Assembly: GCA_035553855.1 (NCBI GenBank)
Contig: DATMJO010000156.1
Coordinates: 1-24,500 of the forward strand
DNA length: 24,500 nt
DNA from: JBBDYQ01 sp035553855
Lineage (GTDB): Bacteria > Actinomycetota > Thermoleophilia > Solirubrobacterales > Thermoleophilaceae
Direction of reading: 5' to 3'
The notes beneath the pieces are model-generated. The model ran no database searches. It worked only from the letters and a program-made list of their open reading frames with translations, and had not been told where the DNA came from. Shown here one piece after another: positions 1 to 7,614 of the stretch (positions within the stretch are counted from its first letter, which is position 1; each line of letters begins with the position of its first letter). Position numbers and translations under genes: made by a program.

Positions 1-1
1 C

Positions 2-574
2 GTGGGCACCGTCCAGAAACGCTGGGCGATGGCGCGGCGGTCGCTCGTCGCGCTGGCCGTCGGATTCCCGATTGGGATCCTGGCGACGTTCTGCGTGACG
101 CTCGTCCTCAAGTGGCTCGAGATCCCGCCGGCGGCGTTCGAGACGGGTGAGCGCAAGTTCACCGAGTTCATCGCCCACCCTGACGAGTTCAGCTTCATCG
201 TCGCTCTGCTGGCCGGAACCGCGGGCGTGCTGTCGCTCACGAGCGCGAAATCCGGGGCCCTCGTGGGGGTGCTCATCTCGGTCACGACGATCCCCGCAGC
301 GGCCAACATCGGTGTCGCCGCCGCCTACACCGACTGGGCCGAGTTCCGGGGCGCGCTCGAGCAGCTGGGCGTGAACTTCCTGATGCTCGGGCTGGCCGGC
401 CTCACGACGCTCTACATCCAGCGACGCCTCTACATCGGTCGACGTCGCAAGCATCTGCTGGACCCCGCCCGCGAGGCAGCCGGGCTCCCGATCGGGCGCA
501 GCGCGCGCGGTTCGATGGTGATCGACGCGAGCAAGGTCCGAGCGGCGCTGCGGGACCGCGACGGCGACGCCTAG
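2..574 (+). CDS. DUF389-family membrane protein, 3' part
   Basis: The visible 190 residues match the C-terminal half of DUF389 (TIGR00341-like) membrane proteins, a family of unknown function. Hydrophobic segments lie at about residues 14-37, 62-85 and 87-108, and again near 120-141. The stretch from FIVALLAGTAGVLSL through VTTIPAAANIGVA, followed by the NFLMLGLAGL segment, is the part I recognise. A basic tail follows the last membrane segment (YIQRRLYIGRRRKH), suggesting a cytoplasmic C-terminus. Family members are usually longer at the N-terminus, so the GTG at position 2 is probably internal and the gene starts before the window. Its TAG stop shares the bases CTAG with the stop of the convergent dehydrogenase gene. 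Family call fairly sure; function unknown. Confidence 0.75.
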   Translation: MGTVQKRWAMARRSLVALAVGFPIGILATFCVTLVLKWLEIPPAAFETGERKFTEFIAHPDEFSFIVALLAGTAGVLSLTSAKSGALVGVLISVTTIPAAANIGVAAAYTDWAEFRGALEQLGVNFLMLGLAGLTTLYIQRRLYIGRRRKHLLDPAREAAGLPIGRSARGSMVIDASKVRAALRDRDGDA

Positions 575-1671
575 ACCGTCGAGCCGAGCGACGACCAGAT
601 GTCGATCTTCGTGCGCACGCGCGAGATCACCTCGGCCGTGAACTCGCTCGTGGATGCGTGGCCGCCGAGGTCCGGCGTGCGGATGCCGGTCGCGGTGGCC
701 TCGAGCACGGACTCGTAGATGGCGCGCGAGGCAAGATCCGCCTCCGGCATGCCGGTCTCGGCGACGTAGTGGAGAAGCGCTGCCGCGGCCATGATCATCG
801 CCATCGGGTTCGCGATGTCCTTTCCCTGGAGCGCGGGCGCCGTGCCGTGCGGCGCCTCGGCCATCACCGTGCGCGGCTCGTAGTCGCCGTCGAACGACAG
901 GAGGATCGACTCCGCCCCGGCGATCGAGCCGAACAGGGGGAGCACGAAATCGGAGAGGCAGTCCCCGTCGCGGTTGAGCGCCGGGATCACCAGCGGGGCG
1001 TCGGCGGCGCCCGACACCAGGCCGGCGTAGGTCGCGTCGATCAGGACCGGCTGGTAGGGGACCTCGGGGTGGCGCTCGGCGGCGGCGTCAAGCTCCTCCT
1101 TGAGCATCCCCTCGTACACGGGCGAGACAGTCCACTTCGGGCCGCCGTACACGCGGCCGTGGATCTTCCTCGCCGTGCGGAAGCTGTACTCGGCGACGGC
1201 ATGGCAGAGCGAGCGGCTGATCCGCTCGGTGCGGTAGGCGACCTCGTCCCCGTCGATCTCCTCGCGCGACTCCTCGGCGCCGTAGGCGTCGCCGACCGCC
1301 ATCCTCACGACCGATATCGGGTAGTGGACGCCGGCCACGGGCGTGACGCCGGGGATGCGCCTGCCCGTCCGGATGATCACGCGCCCGTCGATCTCCTCGC
1401 GGAGGATGCGGTTGGGGCTGCCCACGTCGTCGGCGCCCTCGGGCGTCACCGTCGGCGCCTTGAGGCCGAAGCGGGCCTGCCTCATCGCCTTCGCGGCCGC
1501 GTGGACGACGTCGTTCGAGGTGCGCCGCCTGTTCTCGAGCGAGAGGTCGAACCGCTCCAGCGCCACCGGGATGCCCACCACCTCCGGGTCGAGCACGCGG
1601 CAGGTCTCCTCGAGGAGCTCCTGGCCGGTCTCGTCGCCCTCGAGCACGATGATCCTCACGTCGGGCATCAT
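571..1671 (-). CDS. isocitrate/isopropylmalate-family dehydrogenase, probably isocitrate dehydrogenase
   Basis: A 366-residue beta-decarboxylating dehydrogenase. The substrate loop S85-P-N87-R-I-L-R91 resembles the SxNxxLR loop of isocitrate dehydrogenases, which favours isocitrate over 3-isopropylmalate. Metal-binding aspartates sit in NRDGDCLSD (D237, D241), and the nucleotide-loop motif HGTAP is at 275-279, followed by GKDIANPMAMI. The reaction would be oxidative decarboxylation of isocitrate to 2-oxoglutarate in the cytosol. The ATG at 1671 was chosen because the reading further upstream is non-homologous and runs into the divergent gene; a second ATG follows at 1668. There is no Shine-Dalgarno sequence, and a TAGAGT hexamer lies five bases upstream, hinting at a leaderless message. 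Cofactor (NAD or NADP) was not assigned, and a related 2-hydroxyacid substrate is possible. Confidence 0.8.
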   Translation of the reverse strand: MMPDVRIIVLEGDETGQELLEETCRVLDPEVVGIPVALERFDLSLENRRRTSNDVVHAAAKAMRQARFGLKAPTVTPEGADDVGSPNRILREEIDGRVIIRTGRRIPGVTPVAGVHYPISVVRMAVGDAYGAEESREEIDGDEVAYRTERISRSLCHAVAEYSFRTARKIHGRVYGGPKWTVSPVYEGMLKEELDAAAERHPEVPYQPVLIDATYAGLVSGAADAPLVIPALNRDGDCLSDFVLPLFGSIAGAESILLSFDGDYEPRTVMAEAPHGTAPALQGKDIANPMAMIMAAAALLHYVAETGMPEADLASRAIYESVLEATATGIRTPDLGGHASTSEFTAEVISRVRTKIDIWSSLGSTV

Positions 1672-1676
1672 GCGCG

Positions 1677-1682
1677 ACTCTA
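1677..1682 (-). promoter_or_regulatory. possible -10 element for the dehydrogenase gene
   Basis: On the minus strand TAGAGT (TAnnnT pattern) ends five bases before the ATG at 1671. That spacing would put transcription start at or next to the start codon. I see no convincing -35 hexamer 16-18 bases upstream, and that area lies inside the divergent gene. Confidence 0.3.
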
Positions 1683-1685
1683 CTC

Positions 1686-2030
1686 GTGACGCGTCCGACC
1701 CAGAACGAAGCCTGCACATGGTGCGGGACGCCGGTGGAGCCCCACGACGGGTACCGGCTGGCGGAACCCTCGGGTGACCGTCGGGCCTCGTTCTGCCGCC
1801 TCGAGCACGTCGTGCCGTGGGCGATCCAGGGCGCCCACTGGCTCCCCGGCCTCCCGCGCGAGCCCGCGGCCATCGAGGCGTCACTCACCGAGTGCGCGCG
1901 CTGCGGCGACCCGCTCCCGGACACTCGCGTCCTGCTGGTCCGCCACCGCGGTGAGCACCGCATCCCCGACGCCTTCTGCTCGGTGGACCACCTGGCGGCC
2001 TGGGCGAAGGCCGGCGGGCGCTACGCCTAG
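1686..2030 (+). CDS. small protein with duplicated CxxC...CxxxH zinc-type motif, function unknown
   Basis: A 114-residue protein made of two similar halves. The first has C10-x2-C13-x23-C37-x3-H41 followed by W45. The second has C70-x2-C73-x24-C98-x3-H102 followed by W106. Each half also keeps Gly after the CxxC and Phe before the third Cys. The spacing suggests two small zinc-binding folds (treble-clef or TRASH-like, with His as fourth ligand) that arose by duplication; the metal is inferred. There is no signal peptide or membrane segment, so it is probably cytosolic. The GTG start at 1686 is only 14 bases from the divergent dehydrogenase start, and the 3' end shares CTAG with the msrB stop. 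I do not recognise a named family. It might bind nucleic acid or protein, but nothing in the sequence settles this. Confidence 0.7.
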   Translation: MTRPTQNEACTWCGTPVEPHDGYRLAEPSGDRRASFCRLEHVVPWAIQGAHWLPGLPREPAAIEASLTECARCGDPLPDTRVLLVRHRGEHRIPDAFCSVDHLAAWAKAGGRYA

Positions 2031-2410
2031 ACCGCGTCGAGGCGCAGGCAGACCGAGTTGATGCAGTAGCGCTCGCCCGACTCGCCGGGCCCGTCGGGGA
2101 ACACATGGCCCAGGTGCGAATCGCAGTTCGCGCAGCGCACCTCGGTGCGGACCATTCCGTGCGAGGCGTCCTCGTGGAGCGTGACGTTCGCCGGGTTCGC
2201 GGGGTCGGTGAAGCTGGGCCAGCCGGTGCCCGACTCGAACTTCGTATCGGAGCTGAACAGGTCGGCCCCGCAGGCGGCGCAGCGGTAGACCCCCTCGTCC
2301 TTGGTGTCGACGTACTCGCCGCTCCACGGCGGCTCGGTGCCCGCCTCGCGCATCACCCGGTACTGCTCGGGCGTCATCTCGCTTCGCCAGTCGGCATCGG
2401 TCTTCGTCAT
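2027..2410 (-). CDS. msrB: peptide-methionine (R)-S-oxide reductase
   Basis: Reduces the R-form of methionine sulfoxide in oxidised proteins, using thioredoxin or a similar donor. The 127-residue length is normal for a stand-alone MsrB. Four zinc cysteines appear as C44-x2-C47 and C93-x2-C96. The family blocks FESGTGWPSF, HLGHVF and GERYCINS are present, and C116 in RYCIN is the catalytic nucleophile. An extra cysteine, C121, sits five residues after it; whether it takes part is unknown. The ATG at 2410 has a clear upstream GGAGGA and overlaps the stop of the HD-domain gene by four bases (ATGA), so the two are probably co-translated. There is no signal peptide, so it acts in the cytosol. Family assignment is secure. 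Confidence 0.95.
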   Translation of the reverse strand: MTKTDADWRSEMTPEQYRVMREAGTEPPWSGEYVDTKDEGVYRCAACGADLFSSDTKFESGTGWPSFTDPANPANVTLHEDASHGMVRTEVRCANCDSHLGHVFPDGPGESGERYCINSVCLRLDAV

Positions 2411-2985
2411 GCGTCCTCCTTCGGTTCCAGGCCGAGCTCGGCCGCGCGTTCCTCCATGGCGGCGATCACCCGGGTGACGTGCTCGTCGAATTCGACTCCC
2501 AGCTCCTCTGCGGCCTTGCGCAGCTCGTCGCGGTCCACCGCGGCGGCGAAGCTCGGCTGCTTCATCTTCTTCTTCACCGACTTGGGCGTGAGGCCGTGGA
2601 TGCCCTGCGGGCGGACGAGCGCGCATGCGGTGATGAAACCGGAGAGCTCGTCGACGGCGTAGAGCGCCTTCGCCATCTGCGTCTCGCGCGGCACGCGCAG
2701 GAAGTCGGCGTGGCCGGCCACCGCGTCGATCAGCTCCTGGGGGTAGCCGAGCTCCCGGAAGAGCTCGAGCGCGACGCGGGGATGGCCCGTCTCCAGGTCG
2801 GGGTGGCGCTCATAGTCGAGGTCGTGGAGGATCCCGGTCGCGGCCCACAGCTGCTCGTCGCCGCCGAGCTCGCGCGCGTAGGCGCGCATCCCGGCTTCGA
2901 CGGCGAGCACGTGCTTGCGCAGGGACTCGCTCTCGGTCCACTCGCAGAACAGGCTCCAGGCCTCGTCGCGCGTCGGTGCAGCCAT
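2407..2985 (-). CDS. HD-domain protein (predicted metal-dependent phosphohydrolase)
   Basis: A 192-residue protein with the HD-superfamily metal ligands in order: H25, H54-D55 in GILHDLDYE, and D112 in VDELSGF. H92 in GHAD is an additional conserved-looking residue. It resembles the short HDIG-type proteins often annotated as hydrolases of unknown substrate. The C-terminal third (about 130-192) is helical and charged, including a basic KKKMK stretch. The start at 2985 was chosen because it lies 13 bases after the stop of the upstream glycosidase-like gene and gives a normal N-terminus; no strong ribosome-binding site is visible. The stop overlaps the msrB start. Superfamily is clear, substrate is not; a nucleotide or nucleoside phosphate is the usual guess for this type. 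Confidence 0.82.
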   Translation of the reverse strand: MAAPTRDEAWSLFCEWTESESLRKHVLAVEAGMRAYARELGGDEQLWAATGILHDLDYERHPDLETGHPRVALELFRELGYPQELIDAVAGHADFLRVPRETQMAKALYAVDELSGFITACALVRPQGIHGLTPKSVKKKMKQPSFAAAVDRDELRKAAEELGVEFDEHVTRVIAAMEERAAELGLEPKEDA

Positions 2986-2998
2986 CGCGGGGCGGACG

Positions 2999-5209
2999 CT
3001 AGCGGCCACGGCGCCTGTAGGCGCGCACCAGTCGGTCCACAGCGCCGTCATAGGAGGCGGCCTTGCCGCCAACGCCGAAGCCGAGCTCGACCTTGCCCGT
3101 CCGCGCCGGCAGCGTCAGGGCGCCCTGCACCGGCGCGCCATCGACCGTGAAGTCGCTCGCCCAGGCCGGGACAGGCCAGCGGATGCGCGTGCCCTCGGCC
3201 ACCTGCGCGTCCCACGTCAGCGTGGCGCCGCCCTCGCGGAAGGCCAGGCGGTAGCTGACGCGCCCCGCCGTCGTCGGGGCGTTGCGGAGCTCCACCGAGC
3301 GCCCCGGCTGCGCCCACGATGGGGAGAGGGCGCCCATGATCGTGAGCCCGCCCGGGTCCTCGCGGACCAGCATGTTCCGCACGAGGGCGACGTACTCGGC
3401 CGCGAACCAGCCGTGGGGGCTCATGTTGTCGTCCACCGACCGGCCGCCGTAGGCCGGGATCCCGGTCTCGAAGCCGCCGTGGGTGGCGGTCGTGTGCGCG
3501 AGCGCGTCGTAGAGCCCCTGGACCACCTGAGCCTGCTCACCCCGGATCAGCTCGGTCTGGAAGACCCTGAAGCCGAGGTAGTGGTGGAGCAGGCGCTTGC
3601 GGTAGGTCGCGAGGCCCTCGCGGAAGCGCCGGCGGGTATGGGCGATCGTGGCGCTCACGAGCGGGTCGTCCGCCGCGTAGGTCTCGACGGGGTAGGAGGC
3701 CCAGAGGTTGCCCCAGTCCTCACCGCCCCGGCGGTCCAGCGCGGGCGGGATCCGGCCTCGGCTGCGGGATGCCGCCTCGCGGACGCGCGCGTCCAGGGAT
3801 GCCCGGAAATCGGCGAGCAGGGCCGACCAGCGGTCGGCGGCCTCCTGCTGCCCGGCGGCGCGGGCGATGAGGACGGCTCGCTCGAGACCGGCGGCCGCCC
3901 AGAAGTTGTCCCCCGCCAGGTGGCCGGCGACGAGCTCGTTGTCACCGGGATCGCCCGCGGGCATGAGGCCGAGGGCATCGGCTCCCCGCGCGCGCTCGAA
4001 CCAGCCGACGGCCCGCTCCACGGCGGGGAACCAGGAGCGCGCGAGCGCGAGGTCGCCGGTCCTGCGGACATGCTCGCCCACGACCCAGAGCGCCTGCCCG
4101 AATCCGTCGTTCTGGCCGGGCCGCGAGATGAAGAGGCCGTCGTCCTGCTGCCAGCTGCGGAAGAACGGCAGGTTCCGCCGGGCGGCGGAGTGCAGCCCCG
4201 CCAGGTCGAGCGCGTTCGTGATGACCGCCGCGTCGCGCAGCCAGAACGCGTGGTACTGGAGCTTGTTCACGGTCTGGATCCAGCGCCCGCGAGGACCGCG
4301 GTAGCGCGACATCAGGATGTTCGCCAGGCTCGCGTAGAAGGCGTCCTCGACCTTCTGCTCGGGGATCGCGATCCCCACCGCCTGCCCGTAGACCCGCCGC
4401 CAGTAGGCGAGCACGCGCCTGCGGGCACGGTCGTAGGAGGCGCGCGCGAGGCCGCGGTGCGCCGCCGAGCCCGCCTTCACCGGCGTGACGGGCATTCGGA
4501 ACACGAGCGATGCGCGGCGGCCGGGGCGAAGCTTCATGTTGTAGGTGGCGAGCCCGGCGACGGTCCCCGGGCGGAGCGGTCCCCGTCCTCCCGGACGGAG
4601 CCGCAGGCTGCGGCGCATCCCGCGTCCGCGCTCCGGGAAGGTGTAGAGGACGCGCCCGTCGCGAGCGAGCGAGCTCCCCCTGAAGCGGTAGGAGGCCTGC
4701 GGGCTGAACGCCGCGCCCGGCTGGAAGTAGAGACCCGTTCGCTCCGGGACGGCGGGCCGGAAGAAGCGGAAGCGGTAGGCGCCCGACGGCTTGCGCGTGG
4801 AGCCCGTGTAGCGGACGCCGGTGGCCCAGCGAGCCCTCGCGCTGCGGCGCGAGCGGTTGCGCATCGTCACGCGCACGAACGCCACGGCGCGGCCCGACAC
4901 GTTCGTCGTGAAGGTCTCGAGCGAGTAGGTGACGCGCCCGTGGCGCACCGACGAGCCGTAGATCGGGTAGCGGCCGCGCTCCATCGTCCGGATCCGCTGG
5001 TCGAAGGCCCGCAGGCGCGGGCCCAGCCGGAAGACGAGCTCGCCGTGTCCCGTGTAGAGATAGCCCTCCGGCGTGATCTCGACACCGGCGGGATCGCCCG
5101 GCACCGACATCTGGTCGGTGGGGGTGAGGAGAAACGAGTACGGCGCGGCGCCGGCCGTCACTGGGAGGGCCGCCAGCACGGCCGCCGCGATGAATGGGGC
5201 TCTCGTCAA
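2999..5209 (-). CDS. exported six-hairpin glycosidase-like protein
   Basis: A 736-residue protein beginning with a signal peptide (residues 1 to about 21, ending TAGAA). Residues about 25-270 look like a beta-sandwich domain rich in Arg, Tyr and Phe. Residues about 290-620 resemble the (alpha/alpha)6 barrel of GH15/GH63-like enzymes, with WLRDAAVITNAL, QQDDGLFISRPGQNDGFG, GDNELVAGHLAGDNFW and SPHGWFAAEYVAL. A smaller beta domain (about 630-720) closes the chain. This architecture suggests hydrolysis or phosphorolysis of a glucan or glycan outside the membrane. The substrate and the catalytic acids cannot be fixed by eye. TTG at 5209 is the only plausible start because an in-frame TAG lies just upstream at 5222-5224. 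It heads the minus-strand run with the HD gene and msrB. Confidence 0.7.
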   Translation of the reverse strand: MTRAPFIAAAVLAALPVTAGAAPYSFLLTPTDQMSVPGDPAGVEITPEGYLYTGHGELVFRLGPRLRAFDQRIRTMERGRYPIYGSSVRHGRVTYSLETFTTNVSGRAVAFVRVTMRNRSRRSARARWATGVRYTGSTRKPSGAYRFRFFRPAVPERTGLYFQPGAAFSPQASYRFRGSSLARDGRVLYTFPERGRGMRRSLRLRPGGRGPLRPGTVAGLATYNMKLRPGRRASLVFRMPVTPVKAGSAAHRGLARASYDRARRRVLAYWRRVYGQAVGIAIPEQKVEDAFYASLANILMSRYRGPRGRWIQTVNKLQYHAFWLRDAAVITNALDLAGLHSAARRNLPFFRSWQQDDGLFISRPGQNDGFGQALWVVGEHVRRTGDLALARSWFPAVERAVGWFERARGADALGLMPAGDPGDNELVAGHLAGDNFWAAAGLERAVLIARAAGQQEAADRWSALLADFRASLDARVREAASRSRGRIPPALDRRGGEDWGNLWASYPVETYAADDPLVSATIAHTRRRFREGLATYRKRLLHHYLGFRVFQTELIRGEQAQVVQGLYDALAHTTATHGGFETGIPAYGGRSVDDNMSPHGWFAAEYVALVRNMLVREDPGGLTIMGALSPSWAQPGRSVELRNAPTTAGRVSYRLAFREGGATLTWDAQVAEGTRIRWPVPAWASDFTVDGAPVQGALTLPARTGKVELGFGVGGKAASYDGAVDRLVRAYRRRGR

Positions 5210-5279
5210 GGTTTCCGCAGGCTAGCGGGGGCAGGGGAAGACACCGCCGGGCCGAAGGAGGGAGCCGAATGCCCTCCGC

Positions 5280-5285
5280 TACCCT
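5280..5285 (+). promoter_or_regulatory. possible -10 element upstream of murA-his operon
   Basis: TACCCT lies 40 bases before the murA ATG in the 116-base gap between divergent genes. The same CTACCCTTG core recurs at about 12224. The inverted pair GGAGGG (5257-5262) and CCCTCC (5272-5277) just upstream could be an operator or chance in GC-rich DNA. No good -35 is visible. Confidence 0.3.
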
Positions 5286-5325
5286 TGGCCGGCCGCCAGA
5301 GCGCGATTCCGTGGCGGCATCCCGC

Positions 5326-6627
5326 ATGGAGAAGTTCGTCATCGAAGGCGGCGCGCCCCTCTCCGGAGAGGTCGTCCCCGCCGGCAACAAGAACGCCGCG
5401 CTGCCGGTCATCGCCGCCTGCCTGCTCACCGAGAGCGAGGTGGTCCTGCGGAACATCCCGCGGATCAGGGACGTGGAGGCGATGCTCTCGCTCCTGCGCG
5501 ACCTCGGCGTGAGCGCCGAATGGCGCGGTGACAACGTCCTGGCGCTGTGCGCCGCGGCGGTCGACCGCACCGACGTCGACCGCGACCTGGCCACGCCGAT
5601 CCGCGCCTCGTTCCTCGTGGCCGGCCCGCTGCTCGCCCGCTTCGGCAGGGCCGAGATGCCTCCCCCGGGGGGCGACGTGATCGGCCGCCGCCGGCTCGAT
5701 CCCCACCTCGACGCCTTCCGCGCGCTCGGCGCGAGCGTCACCTACGACGGCCGGTCCTACCGGATCGAGGCTCGCTCCGGCCTCAGGGCCTGCGACTTCT
5801 TCATGGACGAGCCGTCCGTGATGGCAACCGAGAACGCGCTCATGGCCGCTGCCCTCACCCCCGGCGCGACCGTCATCCACAACGCGGCGTCCGAGCCGCA
5901 CGTCCAGGACCTCGCCCACCTGCTGCTCAAGATGGGCGCGCGCATCGAGGGGATCGGCTCGAACGTGCTGATCGTGCACGGCCAGTCCGAGTTGGCCGGC
6001 GCCGAGCACGCGATCGGCCCCGACCACATCGAGATCGGCAGCTTCGTTGCCCTGGCGGCGGTGACGCGCGGCGAGGTGCGCATCAAGGACGTGATCCCGG
6101 ACCAGCTCCGCATGACGCAGCTCGCGTTCGCGCGGCTCGGGTGCCGGATCGAGTTCGACGGCAACGATGCCGTGGTGCCCGCCGAGCAGTCCCTCGTGGT
6201 CCGCAACGACGAGGGCGACATGATCTCCAAGCTCGAGGACGGGCCCTGGCCCGCCTTCCCGGCGGACCTCACGAGCATCGCCCTGGCCCTGGCCACCCAG
6301 GCCGAGGGCATGGTCCTCATCCACGAGAAGATGTTCGAGAACCGGCTCTTCTTCGTCGACAAGCTGGTCTCCATGGGAGCCTGGGTCCTGCTCTGCGATC
6401 CGCACCGCGCGGTCGTGGCCGGTCCCAGGCGGCTTCACGGCGAGCGCATGGAGAGCCCGGACATCCGAGCGGGCATGGCGATGCTCATCGCGGCGCTGTG
6501 CGCCGAGGGGACCTCGGAGATCGGCAACATCCGCCAGATCGACCGCGGCTACGAGCGGATCGACGAGCGCCTTCGCGCCCTCGGCGCGCGCATCGAGCGC
6601 GTGGCCTCCGAGCGCGTGCCCGCCTAG
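5326..6627 (+). CDS. murA: UDP-N-acetylglucosamine 1-carboxyvinyltransferase, Asp-type active site
   Basis: Transfers enolpyruvate from PEP to UDP-GlcNAc, the first committed step of peptidoglycan synthesis, in the cytosol. At 433 residues it has normal family length. K22 and N23 in AGNKNAA match the PEP/UDP-GlcNAc binding pair, D314 in FPADL corresponds to the catalytic Asp near 305 of the E. coli enzyme, and R381 lies in the SPDIRA block. The active-site loop reads PPPGGDVIG, so D117 replaces the Cys115 that fosfomycin alkylates. The same natural exchange is known in mycobacterial and chlamydial MurA and gives fosfomycin insensitivity. The ATG at 5326 puts K22/N23 in register; an in-frame GTG at 5311 is possible. 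It lies 18 bases before hisZ, so it heads the his operon. A second murA elsewhere in the genome cannot be excluded. Confidence 0.92.
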   Translation: MEKFVIEGGAPLSGEVVPAGNKNAALPVIAACLLTESEVVLRNIPRIRDVEAMLSLLRDLGVSAEWRGDNVLALCAAAVDRTDVDRDLATPIRASFLVAGPLLARFGRAEMPPPGGDVIGRRRLDPHLDAFRALGASVTYDGRSYRIEARSGLRACDFFMDEPSVMATENALMAAALTPGATVIHNAASEPHVQDLAHLLLKMGARIEGIGSNVLIVHGQSELAGAEHAIGPDHIEIGSFVALAAVTRGEVRIKDVIPDQLRMTQLAFARLGCRIEFDGNDAVVPAEQSLVVRNDEGDMISKLEDGPWPAFPADLTSIALALATQAEGMVLIHEKMFENRLFFVDKLVSMGAWVLLCDPHRAVVAGPRRLHGERMESPDIRAGMAMLIAALCAEGTSEIGNIRQIDRGYERIDERLRALGARIERVASERVPA

Positions 6628-6645
6628 GCGCCCGGAGGAGACGCG

Positions 6646-7614
6646 ATGATCCACCGGATCCCGCCAGGCACGCGTGACGTGCTGCCCGACGAGATGCGCG
6701 AGCTGCGGGCGCTGTCGGAGACCCTGCGCCACGAGTTCGAGGCCGCGGGCTACGGCGAGGTGTGGACGCCCGCCCTCGAGTACGAGGAGGTGCTCCAGCG
6801 GGGCGACGAGCGCCTGGCGGGCGCGGGCTTCCGCGTGCTCGACGCACAGGGCGACCTGCTCCAGCTCCGCTCCGACGCGACGATTCCGATCGCGCGCATG
6901 GTCTCGACCCGCTACGAGGACGCCCCGGTCCCCCTGCGCTTCTGCTACCTCGCACACGCCTACCGGGCGCACGAGGCGGCCGGGCAGCCGGCCGAGTTCC
7001 TGCAGGCGGGCATCGAGCTCATGGGCCTCGAGGCCCCGGCCGGCGACGCCGAGGTCGTGGTGCTCGTGATCCGCGCGCTCGAGGCGGCCGGCCTGCGCCG
7101 CCACAAGCTGGGGATCGGGGACGGCGACCTCTACCGCACCCTGCTCCGCGAGCTCGAGGTGCCCGAGGAGGAGCGCCTGCCGCTGCTCGAGCAGCTGGCG
7201 CGACGGAACCTCGTGGGCGTCGAGATGGCGATCGAGAAGCTCGGCATGTCCAGGGCCGCGCACGACCTGCTCGTGACGCTCCCGACGCTGCGGGGCGGAC
7301 CGGAGGTGCTGGACCGTGCCGACGGGCCCGTCGCACGTGCCGTCGACAACCTGCGCGGCTGTTACGAGCTGCTGGCGGAGCAGGGGGTCGCGGACCGCGT
7401 GATCCTCGATCTCGGGCTGCTGCGCGAGCTGGGGTACTACACCGGCGCGGTGTTCGAGGTGTACGACCCTGCCGTGGGCTTCGCGCTCGGCGGAGGCGGC
7501 CGCTACGACGACCTTCTGGGCCGCTTCGGCAGGGCGCTGCCCGCGTGCGGCGTGGCGCTCGACGTGCAGCGCCTGCACCTCGCGCAGACGGCCGAGGAGC
7601 GTGAGGGCGCGTGA
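6646..7614 (+). CDS. hisZ: ATP phosphoribosyltransferase regulatory subunit
   Basis: A 322-residue class II aminoacyl-tRNA-synthetase-like protein that acts with short-form HisG in the first step of histidine synthesis and transmits histidine feedback inhibition. It starts like HisRS (PPGTRDVLPDE), carries the motif 2-like LRFCYLAHAYR and the ELGYYTGAVFEVY and GGGGRYDDLL blocks, but ends about 100 residues before HisRS would, so the anticodon-binding domain is missing. That, together with the downstream short hisG, identifies HisZ rather than HisRS. GGAGGAG at 6634-6640 sits six bases before the ATG. The stop overlaps the hisG start by four bases (GTGA). HisZ has no catalytic role by itself in characterised systems. 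Confidence 0.92.
   Translation: MIHRIPPGTRDVLPDEMRELRALSETLRHEFEAAGYGEVWTPALEYEEVLQRGDERLAGAGFRVLDAQGDLLQLRSDATIPIARMVSTRYEDAPVPLRFCYLAHAYRAHEAAGQPAEFLQAGIELMGLEAPAGDAEVVVLVIRALEAAGLRRHKLGIGDGDLYRTLLRELEVPEEERLPLLEQLARRNLVGVEMAIEKLGMSRAAHDLLVTLPTLRGGPEVLDRADGPVARAVDNLRGCYELLAEQGVADRVILDLGLLRELGYYTGAVFEVYDPAVGFALGGGGRYDDLLGRFGRALPACGVALDVQRLHLAQTAEEREGA

Noticed and set aside
571..1671. 3-isopropylmalate dehydrogenase (leuB)
   Set aside because: The substrate loop has the SPNRILR pattern rather than the Arg/Leu loop of LeuB, and no leucine genes are nearby. Not fully excluded.
2915..7578. Very long open frames opposite or overlapping the glycosidase-like, murA and hisZ genes (up to about 865 codons)
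   Set aside because: They are antisense or shifted readings of convincing genes in very GC-rich DNA, where stops are rare. Their translations are Arg/Ala/Gly/Pro-rich with no recognisable domain.
6646..7614. Histidyl-tRNA synthetase
   Set aside because: The anticodon-binding domain is absent, the length is 322 residues, and short hisG overlaps the 3' end, which together indicate HisZ.
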